Origin: Erinaceus europaeus
Lineage: Eukaryota; Chordata; Mammalia; Eulipotyphla; Erinaceidae
Reading direction: 5' to 3'
Assembly: GCF_950295315.1 (NCBI RefSeq)
Contig: NC_080171.1
Coordinates: 96,958,752-97,022,751, forward strand
Length of the DNA stretch: 64,000 nucleotides
Shown here: one piece after another, positions 46,437 to 58,000 of the stretch
Layout: each line of letters begins with the position of its first letter
How positions within the stretch are numbered: the first letter of the stretch is position 1
Made by a program: the position numbers and the translations under genes
Notes under the pieces: generated by a model
What the model saw: the letters and a program-made list of their open reading frames with translations, nothing else
The model's database searches: none
What the model was told of the DNA's origin: nothing

Positions 46437-49400
46437 CGCGCACACGGTGGCAGGGCTTTGTTAGGGTTTTGTATCTGTGAGATTCCAGTGCTCACAGCAG
46501 AGCTGAATTTTTGTTTGTTTGTTTATTTGGTCTTTCCTTTCCATTTATCCAGATACAGGGTGAGAGACAGAAAGGGAGAAAACAAAACCAATACATATAT
46601 ATATAAAATCAAATAGCTAAAGAATTTAAAATCAATATTCTCAAATCTCTTAATATCTGCCTTAATTGTGGCGTATCGTGGAAAATACACATTAATGATC
46701 TTATTTGTTTTATATTTTTTTATTTATTATTGGATAAAGACTGAGAAATTGAGAAAGGAGGGGAGACAGAGAGGGAGAGAGACAGAGAGACACCTGTAGC
46801 CCTGCGTCAACTCATGAAACTTTCCCCCTGCAGGTCCGTGCACTGTGTTAGTTTAACAGGGTTTGCCACCACTTGGGTTGAGGAGATAGCAAAATGTTTA
46901 CAAAAACACTTCCATGCCTGAGACTTCCATGTCCCAGGTTCAATCTCCAGCACCACCATAAAACTGATCTGAGCAGTACTTTGCTTATAATGAAAAAGTA
47001 AAAAAATAAAATAATAAAATAATCTTACTAGCTCTACTGCCTACCTCCTTCAAAGTTTACTTTATAACTTCATTTTATAAGAACACATTTACTTATAACA
47101 AGAAAGGAAACATTTTATAAGAACACATTTACTTATTACAAGAAAGAACACATTTACTTATTACAAGAAAGAACACATTTACTTATTACAAGAAAGGAAA
47201 GGACATGTACACGAAAGACTGCTCACCTGTCAGAAGGTTGTGCCAGGGACTGAACCTGTACTTTTGGAGTTTTGGGTATGCAAGTTTGTGTTTGAACAGG
47301 CTTTGAGCCCTGACCTCTTTTTTTTTTTTTTTTTAATATTTATTTATTTATTTTCCCTTTTGTTGCCCTTGTTTTTTTTTTTATTGCTGTAGTGATTGTT
47401 ATTGATGTTTGTTGGTATTCTTCGTGTTGGTTTGGTCCCCTTCCCCCTACCTCTGAGAGAAATGGTTTGGCCCTTGCTAGTTTCACGCCCCTCTTTCTCC
47501 CCGCCCTGTATGCTAAGGACGTCCAGAGTCCCAGCAGCAGCAGCAGAGGAAAAAACATGGGGAAGCACATGGTGTGGGGATTTGCCCGCTCGTGAATAAA
47601 GATTAAACTGCAGCTTCTCAGCCCAGCCGTGTGTCCCCGAGTCTCTCTACCGCAGCGACGCTAGCCCGGCCAGCTGGAGCCTCTGAAACATTAACAACAG
47701 ATGTCGCTGTTGTTAGATAGGAAAGAGAGAAATGGAGAGAGGAGGGGAAGAGAAAGATAGACACCTGCAGACCTGCTTCACCCCTTCTGAAGTGACTCCC
47801 ATGCAGGTGGGAAGCCGGGGGCTTGAACCGGAATCCTCATGCCGGTCCTTGTGCTGCACTACACCGACTCCCCCGGCCTCATTTTTAAAAATCTTTTAAA
47901 CATAAAAGGTTTACAGATGTAGCTAATCTTCTTTAAATGATTAAGTTCTGTTCTAACCCCTGAGGTACTAGCACTCTCTAGAGTAAATACAAACTTGTGC
48001 ATGCAAGCACACACATACACATTTAACAGGATATTCATGTTTTCTTGGGAGATCATATATAACAAGCACTCATATTTGTACATATATACACATATATATT
48101 CATCAGTTACCTAGATAACAATATCTTATAAACAATAATGTCCACTGATTAAAAAAAATGTTATATGGGAAACTGGAGAATGTTATGCATGTACAAACCA
48201 TTGTACTTACTGTTGAATGAAAAACATTAATTCCCCAATTAAAAAAAAAAAGAAAAAAAAAAATCACAGACTGAGTCTTTTTAATACATAGGCTGAGTCT
48301 TTGATATGTTGACTCTCTCAAAAGCCTAGACCAGGGAGAACAGAAGCAACCAGTAGCACAGCTATATATAAGATGCTGGGTACTATACCCCAAACCCTAT
48401 CAAAGGGACTTTCCAAAGTTAACCCTATCACCAAATAATGTGATGATAACAATAACTATCCATTGTCTTCTTGAACCCTAAGACAACAGGAACCTCACAT
48501 TTCCACTATAGAGCCTATATTTCCCCCAGTCCTGGAACCTTAGGGTGGGGCCCACTTTTCTGCATGCTGCTCTCAATTCAAATCAAATAATATTGCATCC
48601 ACCAATCGCAACCTAATCAACGCAACGAGTGCCACCCCAGCATGCTTCACTTCAGACTGTGACCAGAGACTTCAGGTGTGGAATGACAACCCTTCAGCTT
48701 CATCACTCGGGTGAGACCTTTCCTTTCATAGTATTCTCTAATTCCATTCCAGGTGTTCCACTCCCCAATAAAGTTCCCAAACCTAGATATAGTCCAGGGC
48801 CCTGAGATAGAGCATAGGTTCACCTGTGCCCATAAACTAGGGGAAAAATATATATCTGAAAGCAGAAGTACACTAGAGCATGCAGGGAATACCCCCCAAC
48901 ATTTCATCTGCATTATCCCAGTCTTTAGGTCCATGATTGTTCAACAATTTATTTGGCTTTGTATGTTGACTCTCTTTTCAGCTACCAGGTTCCGGATGCC
49001 AGCAAGATGCTGACCAGACTTCCCTGGACAGACGACCCCACCAATGTGTCCTGGAGCTCCACTTCCTCAGAGCCCCACCCTACTAGGGAAAGAGAGAGAC
49101 AGGCTGGGAGTATGGATCCACCAGTCAACGCCCATATTCAGCGAGGAAGCAATTACAGAAGCCAGACCTTCCACCCTCTGCAACCCACAATGACTCTGGA
49201 TCCATACTCACAGAGAGATAGAGAATGGGAAGGCTATCAGGGGAGGGGATAGGATATGGAGATCAGGTTATGGGAATTGTGCAGATTATGGCAATTGTAC
49301 CCCTCTTATTCTATGATTTTATTAATGTCTCCTTTCTTAAATTAAAAAAAAAAATTGAAAAAAAAAAAAAAAGGTTAGGGGCCGGTTAAGCACATATGTT

Positions 49401-52400
49401 ACAATGCTCAAGGACCCAGTTTGGAGTACCTGGCCCCCACCTGCAGGGAGAAAGCTTTGTAAATGGTGAAGCTGTGCTGCAGATGTCTCTCTTGTCTCTT
49501 TCCCTCTCTGTCTCCCCCTTCCTCTTGACTTCTGGCTGTCTCTACCAAATAAAGATAATTTTTAAAAAATTTTAAAAGGGGGAGTTGGGCAGTAGCGCAG
49601 CAGGTTAAGCACATGTGACGCCAAGTGCAAGGACCAGCATAAGGATCCCGGTTCAAGCCCCAGGCTCCCCACTTGCAGGGGAGTTGCTTCACAAGCAGTG
49701 AAGCAGGTCTGCAGGTGTCTGTCTTTATCTCCCCCTCTCTGAATTCCCCTCCTCTCTCCATTTCTCTCTATCCTATCCAACAATGATGACATCAACAACA
49801 ACAACTACTACAGCAATAAAAAAAAAAGGGCAATAAAAGGGAATAAATAAATATTTTTTAAAAGGCAGGGGAGCTTTAAAAAAATTTTAAAAGGTTAAAT
49901 AACATATCCATATAATACAACGCAACTATAAAAATACTGTTAATTAAGTGAAAATTCTGGCCATAATATTAAGTGAAAAAAGGGCATACTTTCATTGAAG
50001 GATGGTATGTATACAAACACACACCTACAGGCATATACAGAACAAGTTCTCAAGCTTCAGTCTGCAGAACACTCACATTCATCAAGTTCTACCACAGCAC
50101 AAGGTCTTCTGTGAAACCCCATAATCAACATTTTTAATGAGCATCCCAAGTATTTCCAATGAAGTAAAGTAAACAATACACTTTGAAATACTAATCTAGA
50201 AAAATGTACACAGGGGCCCGGGCAGTGGACCATGTGGTCAAGCACACATAGTATGAAGTGCAAGACCCCGGGTTCGAGGCCCAGCTTCCCACGTGGAAGG
50301 GGGGGTCCACAAGTAGTGAAACAGGTTTGCAAGTGTCTATCCTATCTCCCCTCTTAATCCTATCCAATTAAATAGGGGGGAAATGGTCACTAAGAGCAGT
50401 GGATTCGTCAGCAAAAAAAAAAAAAAGATGTTTACAAAAAGTTGAGAGTGGTTCTTCCTTTGTATATAAGACTTTTTTTTTTTATTAAAGATTTTCATTT
50501 GACTGAGAAAGAGGGAAAATTAAGTGGGGGGGGGCAAGGAGTATGAGACAACCCTGCAATACAGCACAGCACTTGCTTGTTTAAGGTTTCAGGTTCAAGC
50601 CCTGATATCACATATGCCAAAGTTGAACAGCACTCTGGTGTCTCACCTAAAAATTTAAGAAGTGCGGCTGGGGAAGTGACTCAACGATATAGCATTGAAC
50701 TTGTACAACAGGAACATTACATGTACTGGGGTGATACTCTGGTTTCTCTCTCTCTGCCTCATATGATGCTCTCTCTTTCACCTGGAATGAAAAAATTAAT
50801 CAAGTATTTTTTAAAAAGAAGTGGAGAGGCCGAGTCACTCAGCAGATTGCAAATCTTGGCCCTGGGAGTACAATAGTTCTGGGGCAAGTTCCACAGACCA
50901 TAGAATGGTGCTGTGGTCTCTCTCTTTCTCTCTCTCTCACCAGTTCAGCTCTGGCCTTTTGTTGGTGCAGGGGACTGAACCTCAGACTTTAGAGCCTCAG
51001 GCATGAGAGTATGTTTGCATAACCATTATGCTATTTACCCCCTCCCTCTACTTCTCTTTCTATCTGAAATTAAAGGATGAAAAAAACTGAGCCAGGGATA
51101 GTGGTATCAAGCATGTGTGAAACTCCAAGGCTACTAAAAAAAAATAGGAAAAAAAAACTGTTTTATTACAAATCACTTGTGTGGCTTTTATCTCAAAGAG
51201 ATATCTCATAAGACAATATTCAAAATCGGAGAAATGAAAGATCTTACCATAAAATCCATATACTTGCGTTATCTGTCTACTCTCATGATTTCCTCGCAAA
51301 AGTGTAATACGATCAGGCCATTTAGCCTTTAGTGCAAGAAGGTAAGTGAATGTCTCCAAACTATAGTAGCCTCTGTCTACAAAGTCACCCTGTAAATTTA
51401 AAAAACAAATTTAGTTAAAAATGATTCAATAGATATTTTTAAAAGTTACATCAAAGCCAAAATAACAAAGCTGAAGTTACATATTGAATTCTTTGAAAGT
51501 TGGATTTTAACAAAAACTAGTCTTTTTAAAAATTTTTAAAAATATTTATTCCCTTTTTGTTGCCTTTGTTATTTTTATTACTGTAGTTATTTTTGTTGTT
51601 ATTGATGTCATTGTTGGATAGGACAGAGAGAAATGGAGAGAGGAGGGGAAGACAGAGGGAAAGAAAAAGAGAGACACCTGCAGATCTGCTTCACCACCTG
51701 TGAAGTGACGCCCCTACAGGTGGAGAGCCGGGAGCTCGAACTGGGATCCTTATGCGGGTCCTTGTAGTACTTTGTGCCACCTGTGCTTAACCCACTGTGC
51801 TACCACCCAACTCCCAACAGAATTCTTTAAATCATATGTAATAAGTCAGGTGTTTTACATTTTATGTCAGTACTTACATACCATAAATATGTAGTTTGTG
51901 TCAGGAACCTGGCCTCCAGTTCTGAATAGTTCACAAAGGTCATAAAACTATAAAAGAAAGGTAATATATGACAATTACAAATTCTTGTAATAAACTAATA
52001 AAATTGAGAGCAAAGTGTAGAAGACAGCAATTAAAGGATTTCAAATGCTGATATTAATGAAAGAAATAAAATATAAATAAAACTGCCTGGTAGAGAGAAT
52101 TCTAAAGTCTAGAAACAAAAGGAACTACTTAAAACTCAAAATTTCCATTAATCATTAAAGTTACAGACATCCTTCCCCTCACCCCCCAATTTCTTTCATG
52201 TATCTCCTCATCTATCACTTAAGAGTTGTGCTTTTTTGGGGGGGAAGGGGTGATGGTGGAGAACCAGGGTTCTTGTTCCTGCATATAATTCCATCACCCC
52301 ATCAATTCTTTACTTAAAGATGAGTTTTTTAAAGATATATTATACCAAGTTGAGAAACAAAGGAAGAGAATCAGAGAAAGAGAAGTGACCCACTACTCTA

Positions 52401-54997
52401 TCAAAACAAAACAAAAAAGAACAGGAAAATTTTAAAGGGGGAGGGGAGGGGAGGGGAGGGAAGGGGCCACTAAGAGAGTGAACCTGGTGTACAGGCAGAG
52501 GGTAGGGAGAGATAGAGAGGGAGAGAGAAAGAGAGACACCTGGTAGCCAGGAGATGGTGCAGTGGATAAAAGGTTGGCCTTTCAAGCATGAGGTCCTAAA
52601 TTTAATCCCTAGCAGCACATTTAATAGAGTGAAGTCTGGTTCTTTCTTCAAAAAAATTATTATTATTATATATATAATTATAAATAATAGTAATTATATA
52701 TATATAACTGGATAGAGACAGAAATTGAGAGTGGAGGGAAAGGCAGAGAGGGAGACAAGAGAGACACCTGCAGCCCTGCTTCACCAATCATGAAGATTAC
52801 CCCCTGCAGGTGGGGACCAGGGGCTTGAACCTGGGTCCATGTGCATTGTAATGTGTGTGCTTAAACAGGTATGCAACCACCAGCCCCTTTATGTCTGATT
52901 CCTTCTCCTATCTTTCTTATGAATAAATCTTTAGAGAGAGGGAGAGACCTGTAGGCCTGCTTCACTACTTGCAAAGCTTTCCCCCTGCAGGTAGTAACCA
53001 GGTGTTCTTACACACTGTAACATGTGCTCTCAAGCAAGTGCACCACCATCTGGCCCCATTTTTTTGTTTGTTTGTTTGTTTGTTTTTGCCTCCAGGGTTA
53101 TTGCTGGGGCTCAGTGCCTGCACTACAAATCCACTGCTCCTGGAGGCTATTGTTTTCCCTTTTGTTGCCCTTGTTGTATATTGTTGTCATTACTCTCATT
53201 GTTGGGTAGGACAAAGAATAAGCCAGAGAGGAAAAGAAGACAGAGGAGGAGAGAAGAGAAAGACACCTGCAGACCTGCTTCACTACTTGTGAAGTGCCCC
53301 CATAGCAGGTGAGGTGGCAGGGGCTCAAACCAGGATCCTTAAGCCAGTCCTTGTGCTTTGCACCATGTGTGCTTAACTCGGTGCGCTACTGCCCAACCTC
53401 CCTGATTAATTTATTTTAATTTTAATTTTATTTTTTATTTATTCATTCCCTTTTGTTGCCCTTGTTTTTTTTATTGTTGTAGTTATTGTTGTTACTGATG
53501 TCATCGTTGTTGGACAGGACAGAGAGAAATGGAGAGAGAAAGGAAGACAGAGAGGGGGAGAGAAAGAGACCTGCTTCACTTCCCTGCAGGTGGGGAGCCG
53601 GGGGCTCGAACCAGGATTCTTACACCATCTGTGCTTAACCCGCTGTGCTACTGCCTGACTCCAGATTAACGTTTTAAGTTTATTAATTTATTTAGGATAG
53701 AGACAGAAATTAAGGTAGAAGGGGGAGATAGAAAAGGAGAGATACCTGCAGCACTGCTTCACCACTTGTGAAGCTTCTTTACTGGTGGGGACGACGGGCT
53801 CAAACCAGATCCTTGGGTACTATAACATGTGGAGTTCACATCACTTTCTGACCTCTTGATTTTTAAAAAAAATTTATTTATTTACTCATGAGAAAGATAG
53901 GCAGCGAGAGAAAGAACCAGACATCACTCTAGTATATGTGCTGCCGGGGATTGAACTCAGGACCTCATGGTTGGAGAGTCCAGTGTTTTATCCACTGCAC
54001 CACCTCCCAGACCACCTGATCTCTGGATTTTAACTGCAGTAGTTTAAAAATATCTCTAACTTCCAGATCTTTAATCAATTATATCTCATATATTAGAAAG
54101 CCCTTGTTAATATTGGTAACACTTTTTTTTTTTGTCACAAAAGTTATCACTGAGGTTTGGTGCCTGTACAACAATTCCATTTCTCCCAGTAGACATTTTT
54201 ATCCTTTTCTTTTTAATTTGGTAGGACAAAGAGAAATCGAAAGGGGAGGAGAAGGGAGCCAGAGAAAGAGCACTACTCTTGATGCTTCCTCAAGGGGGGG
54301 TGGGGAGGCGGCAGTGCTAAGAACTTGAACCTGGTCCTTGCTCAACTAAGTACACTACACTACCTGCCCCTATTTTGTCTTCCTTTTCCGTTTCTCCTTC
54401 CTTCCTTGCTAATATTGCCAGCAGGGTCGTTATTGGGGCTCAGTGCCTGCACTACAAATCCACCACTCCTAGCGGTCAATTTTCCCTTTTTTTTTTTTTT
54501 GATGGGCAGACAGAAATTGAGGTTGGGGGTAGCGAGGGAGAGACACCTCAAGATCCACTTCACCATTCATGAAGTTCCCCCCATGCCGGTGGGGAGCAGG
54601 GGCTCAAACCCAGATCCTCTTAGATGGTAATGTGTATGCCTAACTGGGTATCCCACTGCTTGGACCCCCTATTTTCTTTTTAAAAATATTTTAATGTTTT
54701 TAATACTTATGGGGTGGTGGGCAGTGGCACACTTGGTTAAGCGCACATAGTACTAAGCACAAGGACCCGAGCAAGGAGCCAGGTTTGAGCCTCCAGCTCC
54801 CCACTTGGGGGGGGATGCTTCACAGGCAGAGGTCTGCAGGTGTCTCTGTCTCCCCCTCCTCTCTCAATTTCTCTTGGTTCTAGCCAATAAAATGAGGAAA
54901 AATGGCTGCCAGGAGCAGTGGATTCATAGTGCCAGCACTAAGATAACCCTGGAAGGAGGGGGGGAAAGAGAGAGAGAGAGCGCACCAGCCCTGTAAG

Positions 54998-55031
<34 letters not shown>

Positions 55032-58000
55032 ACCAAAGTATTGCTCAGGTACATGTGATATCGAGGATCAAACTCAGGACATCATGTTTGGGAATCAGTA
55101 CTTTATCCACTGTACCACTTTCCAGGCTTCCACAGTCAATTTTCTTATTATAATCAGGAAGAATACTGCTTGACTTTTGTCATCTTCTTAGAAATGTGTT
55201 AAAGGGGGAGTCGGGCAGTGGTGCAGCGGGTTAAGCGCATGTGGCGCAAAGCACAGGGACCAGTGTAAGGATCCCGGTTCGAGCCCCCGGCTCCCCACCT
55301 GCAGGGGAGTCGCTTCACAGGTGGTGAAGCAGGTCTGCAGGTGTCTGTCTTTCTCTCCCCCTCTGTCTTCCCCTCCTCTCTCCATTTCTCTCTGTCCTAT
55401 CCAACAATGACACCAACACCAACAATAACAACTATAACAACAATAAAAAAACAACAAGGCCAACAAGAGGGAAAATAAATAAATAAGATATAAAAAAAAT
55501 AAATACAAAAGATGATGAATGACATAGTGGGGGTTGTATTGTTAAATAGGAATCTGGGGAATGTTATGCATGTACAAACTATTGTATTTACTGTTGAATG
55601 TAAAACATTAATTCCCCAATAGAGAAATAAATTATAAAATAAATAAACAAACAAATAAATAAATTGTTTATAAAAAAAAGAAATGTGTTAAAGGTACTGT
55701 TTAAATTAATATCCTATATTTATATTAGCAAAACATAAGTGTTTATCATACTATTTCCCTTTAGAAGCTGATAAAATGCAAATAACACATATATTATAAC
55801 CTCAACCATTGAGAGAACAAATTAGAACTACCAAAAGGAGAACAGTCCTCTAAGGTAGTCAAAACTGTAATTTATCATGGAGCAAAGCCCTCAGCTACAA
55901 CCAGTCACACACAGTCCTGCTGATTTAAGTAGCCATATTATGGCAGGAAGATTGCACCGATAATAAGTTCTGTTGGTATTTACAAATATTTTATTGTTTA
56001 CAATGTGTTGGCTGCCACCAGGGTTAACACTGGGCTTGGTGCTTGCATCATTCCAACACTCCCAGTGGCCCTTTTTATTTTATTTTATTTTATTCTTTTT
56101 TTTTTTTTTTGTCTCCAGGGTTATCGCTGGGGCCTGGTGCCTACACTACAAATCCACTGCTCCTGGAGCCCATTTTTCCCATTTTGTTGCCCTTGTTGTT
56201 ATTGATGCTGCTGTTGTTGGCTAGGACAGAGAGAAATCAAGAGAGGAGGGGAAGAAAGAGGGGAGAGAAAGATAGACACCTGCAGACCTGTTTCACCACT
56301 TGCGAAGTGACCCCCTGCAGGTGGTGAGCCGGGGGCTTAAATGGGATCCTTGTGCTTCGCACCATGTGCGCTTAACCTGCTGTGCTACTGCCCAGCCCCA
56401 TTTTATTCTTTTTGACAAAGCGTGAGAACAGTGAATAAGGGCAGCACTGCTCCACTACTTGTTAAGTCTCCCTCCTGCACTGGGGTCTAGGGGCTCTAAC
56501 CCAGGTTCTCACACATCTACTATGTGTTTTATAACCACCACTCCTTTGAATGCATGTACAACAGGCCAAAGTGTTCAGTTTTCATTTTCCAGTTAAACAA
56601 ACAAACAAAAATCCTACAAATACAAGGGTCTGTCAACCAGGTTATACATGAACTAGATTAGAGGTGACTCCTACCACTACTTTGAAACTATTAAAAACAA
56701 AAGAGGCCTGGAAGGTGGGACAGTGAATGAGAACCTGGACTCTCATTCAAGCACGAGGACTCATGATTAGATTCAGTCAAGCATAAGGCTCAATCCCCTG
56801 CATCATGGGTGCAGAGTGACGTTTGGGTCCTCTTCCTCTCCCTATAATCAACAAATCTTTAAAATAAAAACAAAAATACAGGTGATGAAAAAATAAATTT
56901 GTTTAACCTTGATTTATTTAATCTGATAGATCAGAGAGAAATTAAGAGGGATAGGGAGATAGGGAAAGAAAGGCACAGAGACACCTGCAGCACTGCTTCA
57001 CCACTCATGAAGCCTCATGTAGGGAGGACTAGGGGCTTGAACCTGGGACCTTGAGCATGGTAATACATGCACTTAAAAAGGTGCACCACGGGGGTCGGGC
57101 GGTGGCGCAGTGGGTTAAGCGCATGTGGGGCAAAGCGCAAGGACCAGCCTAAGGATCCCGGTTTGAGCCCCCGGCCCCCCACCTGCAGGGGAGTCGCTTC
57201 ACAGGTGGTAAGGCAGGTCTGCCGGTGTCTATCTTTCTCTCCCCCTCTCTGTCTTCCCCTCCTCTCTCCATTTCTCTCTGTCCTATCCAACAACGAACAA
57301 CATCAACAATGGCAATAATAATAACCATAACGAGGCTACAGCAACAAGGGCAACAAAAGGGGGAAAAATGGCCTCCAGGAGCGGTGGATTCATGGTGCGG
57401 ACACCAAGCCCAGCAATAAGCCTGGAGGAAAAAAAAAAGGTGCACCACCCAGCCTGAATTAACTCAATTTTACCCCATCCTAGCAATAACTTAAGAAGTT
57501 ATGCACTGGGGAGTTGGGCGGTAGCACAGCGGGTTAAGTGCATGTGGCACAAAGTACAAGGACCGGGAGTAAGGATCCCAGTTCGAGCCCCAGGCTCCTC
57601 ACCTGCAGGGGGTGTCACTTCACAGGCGGTGAAGCAGGTCTGCAGGTGTCTATCTTTCTCTCCCCCTGTCTTCCCCATCTCTCTCCATTTCTCTCTGTCC
57701 TCTCCAGCAACAACGACATCAATAATAGCTACAACAATAAAAACCAAGGCCAACAAAAGGGAATAAATAAATAAAAAGAAGTTATGCACTAACAATACTG
57801 TCTTTCTGAACCTCAACTCCTCCTCTATGGAAATGATAGTTTTCCCCCAAAGAAAAATACACGTAACTAGAAATAAGTAACTAGGACCTACAAGCAAAGT
57901 GTCAACCCATTGTAATAACTACAAGCAGTCCATATTTGTGTTTACTATATCTCCCTTTCAGGGCCAGGTGGTGGCATACCTAGTTGAGTGCATGTGTTAC

